A stretch of 64,000 nt of DNA. Origin: Turbatrix aceti. Taxonomy: Eukaryota > Nematoda > Chromadorea > Rhabditida > Panagrolaimidae. The notes under the pieces were generated by a model that worked only from the letters and a program-made list of their open reading frames with translations, searched no databases and was not told the DNA's origin. A program made the position numbers and the translations under genes. Shown here piece by piece: positions 45,901 through 58,662 of this stretch (within the stretch, counting starts at the first letter, position 1; each line of letters starts with the position of its first letter). Where the stretch lies: positions 9,179,725 through 9,243,724 of the forward strand of contig OZ017769.1 of the NCBI GenBank assembly GCA_963969345.1. Direction: 5' to 3'.

Positions 45901-47724
45901 GGTCGAGGTCTTCAATTGTCGTCGGATAATCCGAAAACTTGTCCTTCCGGATGTGGAACAAATTCTCAATCGTATACTGCGTCCGTTGCTGAAGATCGTC
46001 ACAGTGCTCCAGAATCTGACGAAGCTCCTCAAAAATCGCTAAAAAAAAACAAACAAACAAATAAAATTCTAAAATTTCAATAAAAACTCACAAAATAACC
46101 CCTGAGGAGCAATATTCATGAGAAGCTGGCCGCAAGTCTTCATGATGCTGACGACAATTTCGATAGAATCGTCAGTTGGCATCTCCATGAGCAAAAGCAC
46201 CATTTGAAGGATGAGAATCTCGTGCAGCACTCGTTGGTTCGTCAGATGGCCCAGGAAGGTGGCAACGATGATGCACGTGCCCTTGTTGTTGGTACGGAAC
46301 GCTCGTTTGAACTGGATGACGAGTCGTCGGATAATGAGTTCGCCGATGTTCGGGAACTTGGAATTGATAATCGCAATGAAGGCCGCGTAGACGTGGGAGA
46401 ACGACGGGGAGAAGGCCTGAGCCTGGATTACGGATCGGGCTAGTAGGCCTCTGAAAAACAAGAGGGATTATAAAAACTCGTCAAAAAAAAGGAAATTAGG
46501 CCTAAACAAAAAAATATTTTTTAAAACAAAAAAATTATAAATAGCGAAACAAGTTTTAACCAAAAAACAGACAAAAACTAAAGTTTTCCAAAAAAAACTA
46601 AAAAATTTGCAACAAAAAAATAATTAGAAAAAAATATCCCGAAATGACCAAAAAGGTTAAATTTTGCCCCGGTGGCATACCAACATTAAATACAGGCTAA
46701 AATTACAAAAAAATCGAATTTAGACTAAAGCAAACCAAAAAAACTAAATTTTGACCAAATTTGTCATAAAAAAAATTAAGAAAAAACAAATTTCTTACAA
46801 AATAGACGAAAATCTAAATTAAAACCAAGGTAGAAAAAAATCAAGGCAGAAGTAGTACAAAAACACAAATTTCGGCTAAATTAGAATGAACTCACAAAAA
46901 AACTAAATTTTGACTATAACTGTCGAGAAAACAAAATTTGGCACAAAATAGCTCTAAACCAATAAAAAAACGTACTTTCCACGAATGATGTTCTCCTGAA
47001 GCAGCTCCCTCACAATCTTGACAATGTTGTCGACATTGACCTTGTTGACGTGCCCGTGAATCTTCTTCTTGAGCCGGTCCCAGTTCATCCGCTGATACTG
47101 CTCGCTGGACTTGTCAGTGATGTCCTGCATCATGAGCTTCAGCTTGGCGGGAGGGATGTAGGCGCCACCGGCGCGAGTCAGCGCGATGTCGACCTTCGGC
47201 TTCGGTGGAGCGGCGGACGAGGAGGCTTCCGCTTCGGCCTGTTTCGCGGCCTTGTCCCGACGCCGGCGTTCTCGCTCGTCTTCGCTGTTGTCATCGCGTC
47301 GCCGATGGCGTCGATCTCGGTCGTCGTCGTGATCCCGGTCTCGACGTCGGTCGTCATCGCGGTCCCGGTACCTCTCGTCGTCACGATCACGATCACGATC
47401 CCGGTCATGGGAGTCCCGGCGCGAGCGATGACGCCGACTGCTTCGATGCCTGCGATCATCTTCCTCGTCGTCGTCTTCTTCATCGCTGGATCCCCTCCGC
47501 CGACGCTTCCGCCTCTCCTCCCGCGATTCGTCATCACTGGAATGTCGTCGACGGCGTCGCTCACGTGAACGCCGCTCGCCTCGCCCTTGATCGTGATCGT
47601 CGTCGCGGGGCTTGGAAGGAGCATCCACGCTGTCCCGGGCGTTTTCGCGGTCCGAAGTAGCCTCCGCGTCATTCGCAACCGCAGGCGGCGGGCTGGCCGG
47701 TGCCTCTCCATTCAAGTCCACCAT
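42971..47724 (-). CDS. let-858: Pre-mRNA splicing factor CWC22 / nucampholin (LET-858)
   Basis: Spliceosome protein that recruits eIF4A3 for exon junction complex loading. Five exons (47724-46976, 46450-46092, 46038-45138, 44762-44415, 44270-42971) encode 1218 residues. The N-terminus has long Arg/Asp/Ser repeats ([19 protein letters not shown]). The MIF4G domain begins near [17 protein letters not shown] and continues [25 protein letters not shown]; the MA3 domain begins near [21 protein letters not shown] and includes [19 protein letters not shown]. Then a Ser/Asp/Glu block and a 430-residue Arg/Ser/Glu tail. That tail is longer than I expect for the C. elegans protein. A TTCTTTCAG acceptor two bases before the ATG suggests a 5' untranslated intron or spliced-leader site. 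Confidence 0.95.
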
Positions 47725-48131
47725 CCTGAAAGAATTCAGCAATAAAAGAAAAGAAAATAAAAGCAACAACAGCAGAAAAACGATCCATAAACAAAAAAAG
47801 CGGGCAAACAACGAGAGTTTTCCGTGGTGAACGACATGTCAAGCAAGCGAGGAGCGTTCGGAGGTCTTGAGACGAAAAAAGGTGCAAAGCGCAGCGCTGA
47901 CTAAATGGAAATTGTGCAATTTAAAATTTTGTGTCAGATTCTCGTGTGGATTACAGCCTTTGTATCGTACTTTTTTACGGTATACGAGTTCAAGAAATAT
48001 TACTTATTATGAATGTTATTGTTGACTTATCGTATTGTTTTCTTTTTGCGTTCATAAATCGTTTTTGCAGTTCCCAAAGGTTCGATTCATCCCACTCATA
48101 ATTTATTCGATGCTGCAAAGAAACTTTTTTG
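47725..48131. other. Intergenic region
   Basis: 5' flank of let-858 and 3' flank of the lectin-like gene at 48132. Nothing else seen. Confidence 0.4.
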
Positions 48132-49218
48132 TTATGTGGAGCACCAGGGAGGTACGAAACACAAAACATCTCCGTGGAAGTCTGGATCCTTCGGGTCCAA
48201 GTTGTTAGTTTCGTTCTTATACAGCATGCCAAGGACTTGTTTAGGACACGCGTCAGCGGTTACTTCCAGAGGCGCAGGGAGCGGTGTGCCGTCGACGTTT
48301 TCGTAGGCTTTCGCGTTGCACGGATGCCCGCATGGAATGCTGACGCCAATGAGAGTATACACACTGGGATCCACGAGTGTCTCTGAAAAAGGGAAAAGTC
48401 ACCGTGCGAGCAGAGTGAACTCACTCAGGTAATCGCGCTGCTCGTTCGAAGTTAAGGTTACCGGAATCGCATCCGGATCCAGAGAACGGCAAGCATTAAT
48501 AAGACTGCACTGGTCAATCTTGTTCGATGTCTTATACTTTTTATAGCAGTTTCCGACGCCATTGAATTCCTTGTAAATGTAGGAGTCATCAGGGCACTTA
48601 TCACTAGAGAATGGGTTTTGTGTAGTCATGCTCTTTTGTGTAGTCGTGCTCTTTTGTGAAGGCATGGCGCACAAAACAGTATGGAAGTCCCCCGATTCTA
48701 TGTCAACGTCGTCAAAAAGATTATTATTTATCATGGCGTTGAACTGATTATCTACGTCGTCAAACTTGTCAAACCTTACAGTTATTAAGGATCCGTCGAC
48801 ATTAATGAAATGAATTGGGTTGTATGCTTTTGGACAAGGAATGTAAACACCAATCATCGTTGACTCATCTGTCCTGCCCCCCACATATACCTCTAAAAAT
48901 ATTATTTTAGAACAAAAAACAATTTTGTGCTCATTTACTCAAGAAATCTAGTTGTTCGTCCGATATGATGGGTGTGGGAATGGCATCAATGTTAAGGGGG
49001 CGGCAAACATCCTTCAGACCACAGCGATCGATGCGATTTTCGGCTACATACAATTTGTAACAGTATTTTTCTCCGTTGAATTCTTTATAAATCCAACTGT
49101 CGTCGGGGCATGAATCGCTATCTATTTCTATACCAGAGGACAACGACAAAGCGATGATACCGATGAAAATCAGAGAAGAGAGTTGCCACGACATGATGAG
49201 AAGAATGCAATATGACAT
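48132..49218 (-). CDS. Two-domain C-type-lectin-like secreted protein (lectin-like 6)
   Basis: Three exons (49218-48939, 48892-48425, 48382-48132) encode 332 residues. A signal peptide (MSWQLSSLIFIGIIALS region) is followed by module 1 (CPDDSW, KYCYKLY, DVCRPLNIDAIP, GVYIPCPKAY, NVDGSL, VLCAM), a Ser/Thr/Gln linker (STTTQKSMTTQ) and module 2 (CPDDSY, GNCYKKY, NACRSLDPDAIP, SIPCGHPC, NVDGTPLP, VLCF). It ends soon after module 2 (PPWCST) and lacks the Pro-rich tail of the gene at 25329. A TATATAA sequence at about 49241-49247 precedes the ATG at 49218 by 22 bp, so the methionine at 49194 may be the real start. Closest to lectin-like 7 at its 5' end. Confidence 0.78.
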
Positions 49219-49837
49219 GTAACGTATTGCACCAAGCATCTTATATAGCCACAAAATCAGGCAAAGTTTTGTTGGAAAAAAGGGAATACGCGTTTTTTTT
49301 GTGTGCTTTTCAAAAAATGGTCCCTAAAACCAATAAAATTTTGATGGGTGTACAGTTTCTGCAGGATTTGCAAAAAAAGATATTTACGAAGATGACGTGA
49401 TAATGGGGCTTGCTGCGTGGCATCACATTAAAATTTGCGGATTCAGTAGAATATGATTTTTTGATGCAAAAAATCGTGTTTTGCAAAAAGCAATAAATAA
49501 GCTTTTTGCAAAACACGGAAAGCGGTAACATTTCTTCTGAAGCGGTCGAATTTCAGAAGAAAATAGAATGCTGGAAAGCGGAAAACAGGGCAGCTTTTGC
49601 TCGCGTTGCAGCGTCTGTGGACTTCCGATTAAATCTGATCAATGGAGCGTCCTCCAACAGGCTGTATCGATTTTCTGATATGAACGCTGTTCCCCTGATT
49701 GCGGTCGCTGTTGGGTGAACCCTGTTTTTAAGAACACAAAAATTGACAACACTTTTCATTTTTTTATTTTTTAATCTTTTTAACAAACTTACTAATCCTA
49801 GCAACTCTTAAAAATTAAAAACAATCAACAAGCTCCC
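49219..49837. other. Intergenic region
   Basis: No full gene. An open + frame at about 49553-49718 reads like protein (ECWKAENRAAFARVAASV) and may be a remnant of an exon, but lacks start and splice support. Confidence 0.35.
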
Positions 49838-52800
49838 CTAACTATCAGCTATCCTAAAAATCTGCGAAAACGGAAAGTAATGTTTGAGAAAGGCAGTCAT
49901 AACAACGACAAGATTTTGACGCAAAACACCCGGTACAGTAGTGTAAAATTGTTCCCAGTCATCGAAATCGAGTAAACGGAGAAGCCAATCGCCATCGATG
50001 AAGCGGGAGAGCGTGTCCAGATTTCGTTGGCCAACGTTTACGTCTCGAAACTTGTATATCTGTGGTACGGACATGGCCAGAAGTTGAAGGCGTTTTTGAG
50101 CTATTAAAAGAATTCTGAAATACAAAATTGCTAATTTAAGAACAAAACAAAGTATTGAAAATAAAAAAAAATGTCCTCTTGAAACGAAAATTGGTTTCGC
50201 CGCGAGACAAGAAAAATCTTTATCCCTGAACGAAAATTCATTTTCGCGGACTTACAAATGTTATCTTGCAACGAAAGTTGTATAACCTAATCTACCGTAA
50301 AAAAATGTATTTTTGATTGCATCGCTCGTTAACTTACTCAAAAATTTCCTGACTTGCACATTCTGCGTTCATTACGATGCCCCCGTCCGACGTCCAGCCG
50401 TAACTACACCTCGTGATGTACTCGTTGTTGGACAGCAGTTCAGACGGGGTAAATGGAAGCCCGAGTCGATGCTCTGACCCTAGACAACCCATGTAGAACG
50501 CTGCAACGGGGACAAAGTGGGAAATATCCGGATTTTTTGGATGCTTGGTCATCGTATAGTACGTCTTGATCCCCATGATATCGTAGACAAAGATATCGGT
50601 TGAGTCATCAGCGAAAAATTCCACATGGATAATCTTGTGGGGATGTCGGCTTGCAAAGTATACCTTTGCAGCGTTTCCCTCGGTATACTGTAGATTTACT
50701 GTATTTTGGTAATCGAGGGTAAGAAAGGCTTGTGGCGAGGTGTGTATACGCGTTTTCAGGTAGCGACAGCCTGTCATATTCTTGAACTGGGGATTTTTCT
50801 CAAATTTGGGAGTAACAAACTGAACCTTTGTGCCATACTCCTTGACATCGTAGTTGGAGAGGTCGTAGACAAGACAGGAAACATCGGTGAGGACCTGAAG
50901 CTTAAAATCGGCAATCATCTTGATTTCGACGATTCGCTTGTTGAAGACTCCAATTGTTTTCTGGGGACCGCTGAAGCCAGTTGTTGAGGCCTAAAAAAAC
51001 ATACCGTAACCAAAAAAAAGGCACTCCGAACACGAAAACATGAAATAAGCTGTCTTGCCACGAAAAAAAGTACTAAGTTTTTTTTGTTTTTTGTTGCAAA
51101 AATTTTCGTCCTTTAACGAAAATTCGTTTTCGCATGGAAACATCATCTATCGTAAGAAATCGTTGTCTTACTACGAAAACATTTTTTTCGTTGTGATACA
51201 AAAACATTTTTTTCGTTGTGATACGAAAACATTTTTTTCGTTGTGAAACAACATCTTTGTCCCGGAACGAAAGTTCGTTTTTGCGATAAAACATCATACA
51301 AAAAACAGTATTCTTAACACAAAAATATGTCTTGCCACGAAAAATAAAATTGCTCACCTGAACACAAACAACCCTAGACATGACATCTTCGATTGTTTCA
51401 TCCGGATAGTGCTTCTCAGTAGCCAAAAAGATAGTCGTCGATTCATGATTCGCGGCATCGTTCGTATCAACGGCAATGTCAATAATGTACTCGCACTCTG
51501 ACATGTAGATGCCATCGATGACGTCTAGCGTCTGGTCATCGACCATGAACAGTGCGTGTTCTTCCGTTGGCCCTCTGTTGCCGTCCATGAAATCCGGCAG
51601 GTGAATCGTGGATCTTCCGGGACCCGGGTCAGGATATTCATGCCTTGACCACGTTAATTTCGTATATCCAGGTGATTGTGGTTGGATATTCCCGGAGATC
51701 GTGGCGTTGTTGTCAGTCAATTTCTTGGACATAGCTACCAAAATCTTCCGAACGCTGGGAACGTGGAGGAGACGGTTGCATGTTTCTGTTTTGCGAAAGG
51801 TTTTGATGTCTGTCGTTGGGTGGGGTTGGAATTCGTCTGCAATTTTTTAATTTTAACTATAATAAAATTAACTTTACGTTGAAGATACGATTTTTTGGAT
51901 CGAAAACAAAGATGACATTCCGTTCTTTTTTTGTTGTTTAAACGTTNNNNNNNNNNNNNNNNNNNNNNNNNNNNNNNNNNNNNNNNNNNNNNNNNNNNNN
52001 NNNNNNNNNNNNNNNNNNNNNNNNNNNNNNNNNNNNNNNNNNNNNNNNNNNNNNNNNNNNNNNNNNNNNNNNNNNNNNNNNNNNNNNNNNNNNNNNNNNN
52101 NNNNNNNNNNNNNNNNNNNNNNNNNNNNNNNNNNNNNNNNNNNNNNAAACGGATAAAACAGACGAAATAATCGGTCTTGCGAAGAAAAAATTTTATCCCG
52201 AAACAAAAATTCATCATCTTCAATAAAAAACAGTATTTTCAAACTATAATCGATAAAAGATTTCTTGGGCAAAAATTTATAAAAACATTTTTTACCTTAC
52301 ACAAAAAATTGTGTTCGTTTGTCAAAAAAACACAAAAAATTGTAATTTTTGAAAATAAAACACTATTTTTTTCCACTTGAAACATTTGTTACTTCAAAAA
52401 AATACGTGAATAATATTACTTTTTTTGTTCGTTTGTTTTCAAAGAAAATTGTTCGTACGCGCGTGTTCCATTCTTAGAACAAATCGGCACAAATGTTCAA
52501 ATTGTGTTTTGTGTTTGTTCCTTGATCCAATTAAAAAATGAACTCACAAACAACCATGCTATTCGTGTGTTTGACCAGTACCTGATTAGCTGCCCCATCC
52601 AGAGCCTGTGCAAATTCGACGTCCTGCAGATCGACGACTTCCCTGTCAATAAAGACGCTACCCGTCCTGGATCGACTGGGACGAAAGATCATAGCCGTAT
52701 CATTTGCGACGAGGAGACAGGGATCGCCGTCGATGACAATCCTGCAGAGACTCGGAGCCCGAGTGCCAACACGGAGGCTACCGCTGCCCCCGGCGTCATA

Positions 52801-55800
52801 ATCGTCATCCGGCTGCAGACAAGACGGCAGTCGAATGCTATTGATCGTGCCATCGTCGAACGCGAAGACAAAGTGATTGACATCGGTGCCGAAATTCATC
52901 AGGCTGATATTTTTGATGATTTTTTCGCCAATCCAGAGAATGTCGAGTACACAATGCCCGGATTTTGAGGGATACGATGAATCGTATTTGAAAATTTCGA
53001 TTTTCTGTGACTCGACGAATGTTTCAATAAAGTATTTTACCCTTTCGTTTTCTGGGTGGTCAAAGGCAAAGAGCAGCCAGGGACGCCGGCCATGGTCGCT
53101 TTCGTACTTACCGCAATCCAAGAGTTGCACCTTCTTGGTGATCAGGTACCAGTGGATACGGTTGTTCAGCTCGCAGACCAGAAAACCGCCAGGTGACATG
53201 CTGATTGCCGAAACCACACCGGAAATTCGTAAGCCAGAAAATGCAGCTAGCGTGTCCATGTGTCGAATGGAAATAATGGAATCAGGAATCGTATCTGGTG
53301 TTTCGTTATTTGTCAGACAATAATCAACGGACACAACAATCGACTTGTGAGCGACGCCGGTGAAGAGGTTGTTTTCCACATTGTAAAGAACTGAAAACAA
53401 AATTATAGGAAAAAAATTTGTTTAGTAATCGTATTTATTTTTGTTCGCAAACGCCGAAAATTGAAAAACGACCAAATGTAAAAAGCACTACGATTTTTTA
53501 ATATTTTTTTTCGAAAATGAACGAATACGAGCATTTTTGCCCGTTTTCACGAACGCACATCGAACAGTTCGTTTTTCGTTTATCAAATTAGGCAAACAAG
53601 TTTATAATGAACGCAGACTTCGCAATTCAAAAGCTTTTATAGACAATGAATTCGTAAATACAGTTTTTTTACGGTAGGTTGTGTTTCGCGGCGAAAATGA
53701 ATTTTCGTTCCAGGACGCATATTTTACAGGATTTTTTACTGATATAAATAAATATTATGTAGGTTTTTTTGGCAAACGTTCACCGATCCCAGCACAAACC
53801 CAAAACTTACCATTGAATGGCAGAAAATTGATCTCCGGCCCGTTGAATATCGTAAAACTCGGTGACCTTCCATTATCGATCCTCAGAACTCGATCGGTCT
53901 CTAATCCATTTTCATAATAATCGATCCTTAGCACTCGATCGGTCTCTAATCCATTTTTAGAAAGCATAATTACAACCGAAATCATGCCGCGCGATGCCAT
54001 CTGAATCACCCGGCAGCTGGCCACCAGCCCAGTCGGCTCGGAGACGAGTTCTTTTGCCCTGATCGCAACTTTGATGAGCCTCAGCGCAGAAAAATTATCG
54101 TATCCCGTAGCCATGACCAGGTGACACCGCCAACCGTAATCCACGGTAACGGCGTCATTGATGGGAGCAAAATTGACAAAGCGTTGCAGAACAGAAAAAT
54201 TGTAGACCCGGCTGAGGCCCATGGGTTTTCTAGCGATGAGCGCGTGGTCGCCGTTGATGGCAGCGACGAAGAAGACGTCCGGCGTGAGTGGAAAGATATC
54301 GTACGGCAGACAGAGGGGCTCGTGAGCGACGGCACGCGCGACGAGTGTCCACAGCCAGTCTGCTTGGACGTTTGTAAGATTGGCAAAGAAAATATCACCG
54401 AGATCGTTGTAAACAAAAACTTCTGTTTTGGAGCCGGGAATGAAGACTGCGCCCTGCGCGATACCGGGGATCTTGGAGTAGAGGGGAATGATTGCACTCG
54501 AGTGATCGTAGGTCGCGTCGACGACGAAGATGCCGACGTCGTCGCCTACGAGGTACACCATAGGTAGGCCTGAAGAGGGAAAATAAATGTAACAAAACTC
54601 GTCAATGTGCGTTTGCAAAAACGGGCAGAAATATTTGTATTCGTAAATACTTTTTCTAAAAACTACTAAAAAATCGTGTTTTTTTCAATTTTTACAATTT
54701 TCCATCCGAGACATTTATTACTTCAGGGATCAAAAAATGCGTGAATAGTATTATTTTTCAAATAAACGTGTTTTTTACATTTGTTTGTTTTCACAAATAG
54801 GTCGGCGTTTGCATTTGCGAACAAAATACGAATACTCATCTATTTTTTTTCTTTTAAGAAATTTTAAAATCAAAATTAGTTGAGTATCCTAAATTTTTCC
54901 ACTTGACATTTGTTACCTCAAAAAAATACGTAGTAAATAATATAACTTTTCCAATAAAAATATTTTTACGTTCAATCGTTTTCAAAAAAAATAGGAAACT
55001 GTTCAGTGATCATACACGATGATGTTCGCCATTTTCAAAAGAATACATACCCGGAACCTGTGTGACAAACTGAAGCGTCGGCCGAAGATCAACATCCGGT
55101 TTTGTTAAAATAGGCTGAAAGCCCTCCAGCGAGCACGTACAAAATCGAAGAACATTTGTCGTGCTTGTATTGACCAGGAGAGCGACTTCCGGACCGTGTT
55201 TTGGATTTCCCTCTTGGTAGACAAAAACTTGATGCATGCTACTGGGATGTTTGACGGGATATTTTTTGAACGCTAGCTTCTGGCCCTGTGGGAAAAAACA
55301 TATCCTGAAAACGAGACCACTGTCTGTGGCGCAGAGCACGCTAGGTGAGAGGGCGTTCAGCTCAATCTGGATATCCTTGACTGGATCGTAATAAAATTCA
55401 GAAGCAGGCCAGTAGTTGATTACCCTCAACTTGACAAAACCGTCGAAGCTTATGTCGTCGTAGAGTTTATTACCCGCGAAAATATCAGTTATAAATATGT
55501 TTTGATTTTCTTTGAATTGAATAAATAGAAGGACGCCGCGTGAAAGCGCGAGGATAAGAGCGTGTTTGCCGAGAAGAACATTCTGCAAAAAAAGTCAAAT
55601 TCATTTGGCGCTCGTTTTTTTTACACATTTTAAATTTTTACTCACCGAATTTTTGAATTCAACCTGTACACTATCACGAATATGTCCATTGATAGGAAAC
55701 TCCCGCTGCACCCTTATCGGCGATTCTCCAGCGTGGAGATCGAGTGAACAGAGTTCAAGTCGATTTGTTCGCACGATAATGACGCTTTCTCTGTCCGCGT

Positions 55801-55891
55801 TGAGGAACCGCCCGCTATGAACGCCGACAATCGACGTCGGCTGGATGATTGTGCCCGTAAAGAAGCGACGTGGTGATTCATCTAATGGCAT
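49838..55891 (-). CDS. Divergent DDB1/SF3B3/CPSF1-family beta-propeller protein
   Basis: Seven exons (55891-55646, 55582-55051, 54569-53811, 53390-52548, 51836-51358, 50990-50338, 50114-49838) all join in frame to 1262 residues. The N-terminus (TSIVGVHSGRFLN...NRLELCSL) fits the MMS1-like first propeller; the middle (LPMVYLVGDDVGIF; DTLAAFSGLRISGVVSAI) and the end (SDGGIVMNAE; FIDGDWLLRLLDF, like FIDGDL in DDB1) fit the CPSF_A domain. Such proteins are scaffolds in CUL4 ubiquitin ligases (DDB1), U2 snRNP (SF3B3) or cleavage factor (CPSF1). Identity is too low to choose; overall order is closest to DDB1. The 200-base gap lies in the intron 51837-52547, so no coding sequence need be missing. 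A 15-residue unit (ENGLETDRVLRIDYY) is repeated in tandem. Confidence 0.78.
51947..52146. other. Assembly gap (200 N)
   Basis: Exactly 200 N, the usual placeholder for a gap of unknown size. Flanking exons at 51836 and 52548 fit together in phase 1, so the gap is within an intron of the DDB1-family gene. Confidence 0.99.
53875..53964. repeat. In-frame 45-bp tandem duplication within the DDB1-family gene
   Basis: Two adjacent 45-bp units start ATCGATCC at 53875 and 53920 and differ at a few bases. They add 15 residues to the protein without breaking the frame. Confidence 0.85.
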
Positions 55892-56713
55892 ATCAGCACG
55901 AAAATGTGCCAGTCAAACCTTGAAAAACATTTCTTAGCTTTATAAAATATTTTCGCTGTGAGAGCATCTTACGCGAACAAACAAGCAGGATCTTTACCTG
56001 AGACTTGATTTTGACGCGAGCTAAATCTACCTGATTTTAGTGGATGGCCGGAAAACTAAAACGAGAACAAAAAAATTTTCCGTTCTGAAACAACTGCGCG
56101 AAGTAAAACATATTATTTTGAAAGATACTCGCATTTTGCTCACATCAAGGCCACCCGCCGTGACGGATTCCGAATTACAAATTGTACGTATTTCGAAATA
56201 TCGACATTTTATGCCCACGCCCCTTTCAAAGTAGTGTAAATAAATGTTTTTATCATTGTATATCTATATTTTTGAATCGAACTTACCTCGAATTTTTAAA
56301 AAAAATGAAAGATCGACTACTTTGCAGCTGCAGTGATTTGTTTTTAACCGCCTGTTTGATAACATCAGTAATCGGTAGCTTGGCTGTCATGTGCATTTAA
56401 ATATGTTTGTAAATAATATTTGTAAACAAAATCATTATAAAAATTTAAAACTTTTATTAATATCTTTTTCACTTCGTCTGCTATTTTGTCGTTGACTTTA
56501 TTCCGGTACTTGACAATGGTTCTAAAAATACACAAGTATATTCATTTAATTTTCCTTCAAAAATATAAATTACATACATTACAGCTTAAATTTTGCAGAC
56601 AGGTAACGACAGACAATACGACCAACACTGATAACGACAAACTGTCAAGACAACTTGATATATGGCGCCAGAGTGATATCAGTCAATTTATATGGCGCCA
56701 GAGTGATATCAAT

Positions 56714-56966
56714 CAAGGGTGTCAACGGGCCGAATTTTTGTCGGCCCGCCTTTTTTGTCTCAAAGGGAAAAATTGAGACAAAATTTACTAAAATTCTTCC
56801 GATTTGTTGAAAAATATGAATTGAAAAGCTAAAAATACACGTTGTTATTCATAATGGAGGAGGATTACTCAAAATGAGCAAGTTTTTGGTTAATTTTTGA
56901 GCAAGTTTTTTTTGGTAAATTTTCCGACTCACTATCAGACCCGGCCCGGCCCGATTGACACCCTTG
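56714..56966. mobile_element. hAT-type miniature element with perfect 8-bp target duplication
   Basis: Ends CAAGGGTGTCAACGGGCC and GGCCCGATTGACACCCTTG are inverted repeats, flanked by ATATCAAT on both sides (56706-56713, 56967-56974). No coding capacity. The GGCCCG content of its ends is shared with the elements at 14524 and 18310. Confidence 0.88.
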
Positions 56967-57199
56967 ATATCAATTAAGGAGAAATGCTGTAGATATCGAA
57001 ATTATTTGTCTTTTCACTGGTTTTTTATTTTTTTTATAACCGTAAATAATGATTTATTTTTTTTGTAACCGTAAATAATTTGTGGCTTTAACGTTCAATC
57101 TTGAATATTAATTTTTTAAACGAGGGTGATTTTTATGCAATATTTTCACGCGTGTTGCCGGTGTTTTGATAGCATAAAGCAATCTCGAAACTTTCCTCT

Positions 57200-57310
57200 G
57201 GCAATATGGCAAAAAGTATGTATGTAAACAATACAAAAAAAATTTCAATGAGTTTCACAACATGATACTTTTGATCAACCGAACAACGTCAACAGTATCA
57301 TCCTGAAGAA
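57200..57310 (-). pseudogene. 3' fragment of the coiled-coil/RING-like gene family
   Basis: The sequence matches 59252-59335 around the stop of the gene at 59302 (shared GGCAATATGGCAAAAAGTA and the coding end for LIKS-IML plus stop). Only the last about 15 codons and the 3' flank are present. Confidence 0.6.
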
Positions 57311-58103
57311 TCTTCCTCGAATCTCAAAACGAATGGCGGGTTGAAAAGCAAATGCCCCCCCCCCCCGACACCAAGCAAACTCATCAAATTTCTTTCAACA
57401 AATTTTATTATATAAAAAAATAATTCAATCCGGTTAGCACTCAGTGGCACAGAAAAAAGAACAAAAACCACGAAACAATTATACCTTCTCACATTTTATA
57501 AAAGTTTCGAAAGAAACGAAATTTTTGAGAAAAAATAGGTTTTTGGAACTTTTTAGAACTCAATTTAAAAAACTGATTTGCTTCAGCTTTCATTTCTGCC
57601 CGGATCGTATTTTTTCGCGTAAATGCATTGCAAACGCGCCCCGTGCCTATTTTTTTACCGAAAAGAAAAAAACTCATAATTATTTAACGGGGGGTTCAAT
57701 TTTTTTTACAACTTGGAAACCCCGTAAATCCAACGTTCCCTAGTTTCTATGCTATAGTTGCTCATACCCCGTTTCGTAAAATTCCTAGTGGTTTAGAAAT
57801 TAAAATTAAAAACGTTTGTTCAAAAACATTTGTCGCACCCTATTGTGAATTTCAATTAGGACAATAATGTGAAATCGGCATGGCTTTACGTGGCACACCT
57901 CGACTCGCCTACTTTTTTTCCATCGCTCACACGACGTGTTAGTAAGTTCTAAAAAATGATGGCTTTAACAGATCGTTCAGTAGTAGTTTACTAAACGATA
58001 ATGTAATCCCAGGCAAAAATCCCACAATAATGTAATTCTTTTTTTCCAACATAGCATTGCCGGACTTTAAGGCTATATAAGGTGCTTGGTGCCAATACGT
58101 TAC

Positions 58104-58662
58104 ATGTCATATTGCATTCTTTTCATCATGTCGTGTCAACTCTCTTCTCTGATTTTCATCGGAATCGTCGCTTTGTCGTCCGCTGGTATAGTAAGTTTCA
58201 AATGCCCCGACGACAGTTGGACTTATAAAGAATACCACGGAATAAAAAAATGTTACAAATTGTATGTAGCCGAAGATCGCATCGATCGCTGTGGTCTGAA
58301 GGATGTTTGCCGTCCCCTTAACATTAATTCCATTCCTACAACCATCAAATCGAAGGAAGAGCGAACATTCATCGGTAAATAAGCACAAAAATGTTTTTTG
58401 TTCTAAAATAATATTTTTAGAGCAACTTGTAAAGGGGACTACCGACTGTTCAATCATCGTTGGTGTTTACATTCCGTGTCCCAATCCATACGACGAAAAT
58501 AAATTCGTGAATGTCGACGGAAGCCCCTTTAATTTAAACCTTTTTGAAAGGTTTGACAAATATAGTTCTCAATATAACGCCCAGATATCTTGGGGTCAGC
58601 TTGACGATGTTAACTTAGATAAGGATAACTTCAGAACTGTTTTGTGTGCCATAGAGCAGTAA
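58104..58662 (+). CDS. One-domain C-type-lectin-like secreted protein (lectin-like 7)
   Basis: Two exons (58104-58374, 58421-58662) encode 170 residues. A signal peptide (SCQLSSLIFIGIVALSSAG) is followed by a single module: CPDDSW, KKCYKLY, IDRCGLKDVCRPLN, the phase-1 intron, GVYIPCPNPY, NVDGSPFNL, LDDVNL and VLCAIEQ at the end. It corresponds to module 1 of the two-domain proteins and shares 5' flank and signal peptide with lectin-like 6, including a TATATAA at 58074-58080, 24 bp before the ATG. Compact form of the family: it shows what one complete unit looks like. Confidence 0.78.

Larger units (their letters stand above)
55892..58103. other. Intergenic region with a miniature element and a gene fragment
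   Basis: No complete gene. It holds the hAT-type element at 56714-56966, a small tandem duplication just before it (ATATGGCGCCAGAGTGATATC twice, 56660-56710), a fragment of the RING-like family (57200-57310), a C homopolymer (about 57355-57366) and a TATATAA at 58074-58080 for the gene at 58104. Confidence 0.45.

Noticed and set aside
47050..47660. Long + strand frames opposite let-858 exon 1
   Set aside because: Antisense of the repetitive RS/RD coding sequence, with no independent support.
54121..54567. + strand frame of 148 codons
   Set aside because: Antisense of a well-supported DDB1-family exon.
56305..56400. Small frame with a hydrophobic end (DLFLTACLITSVIGSLAVMCI)
   Set aside because: Only 31 codons, no supporting context in an AT-rich intergenic region.
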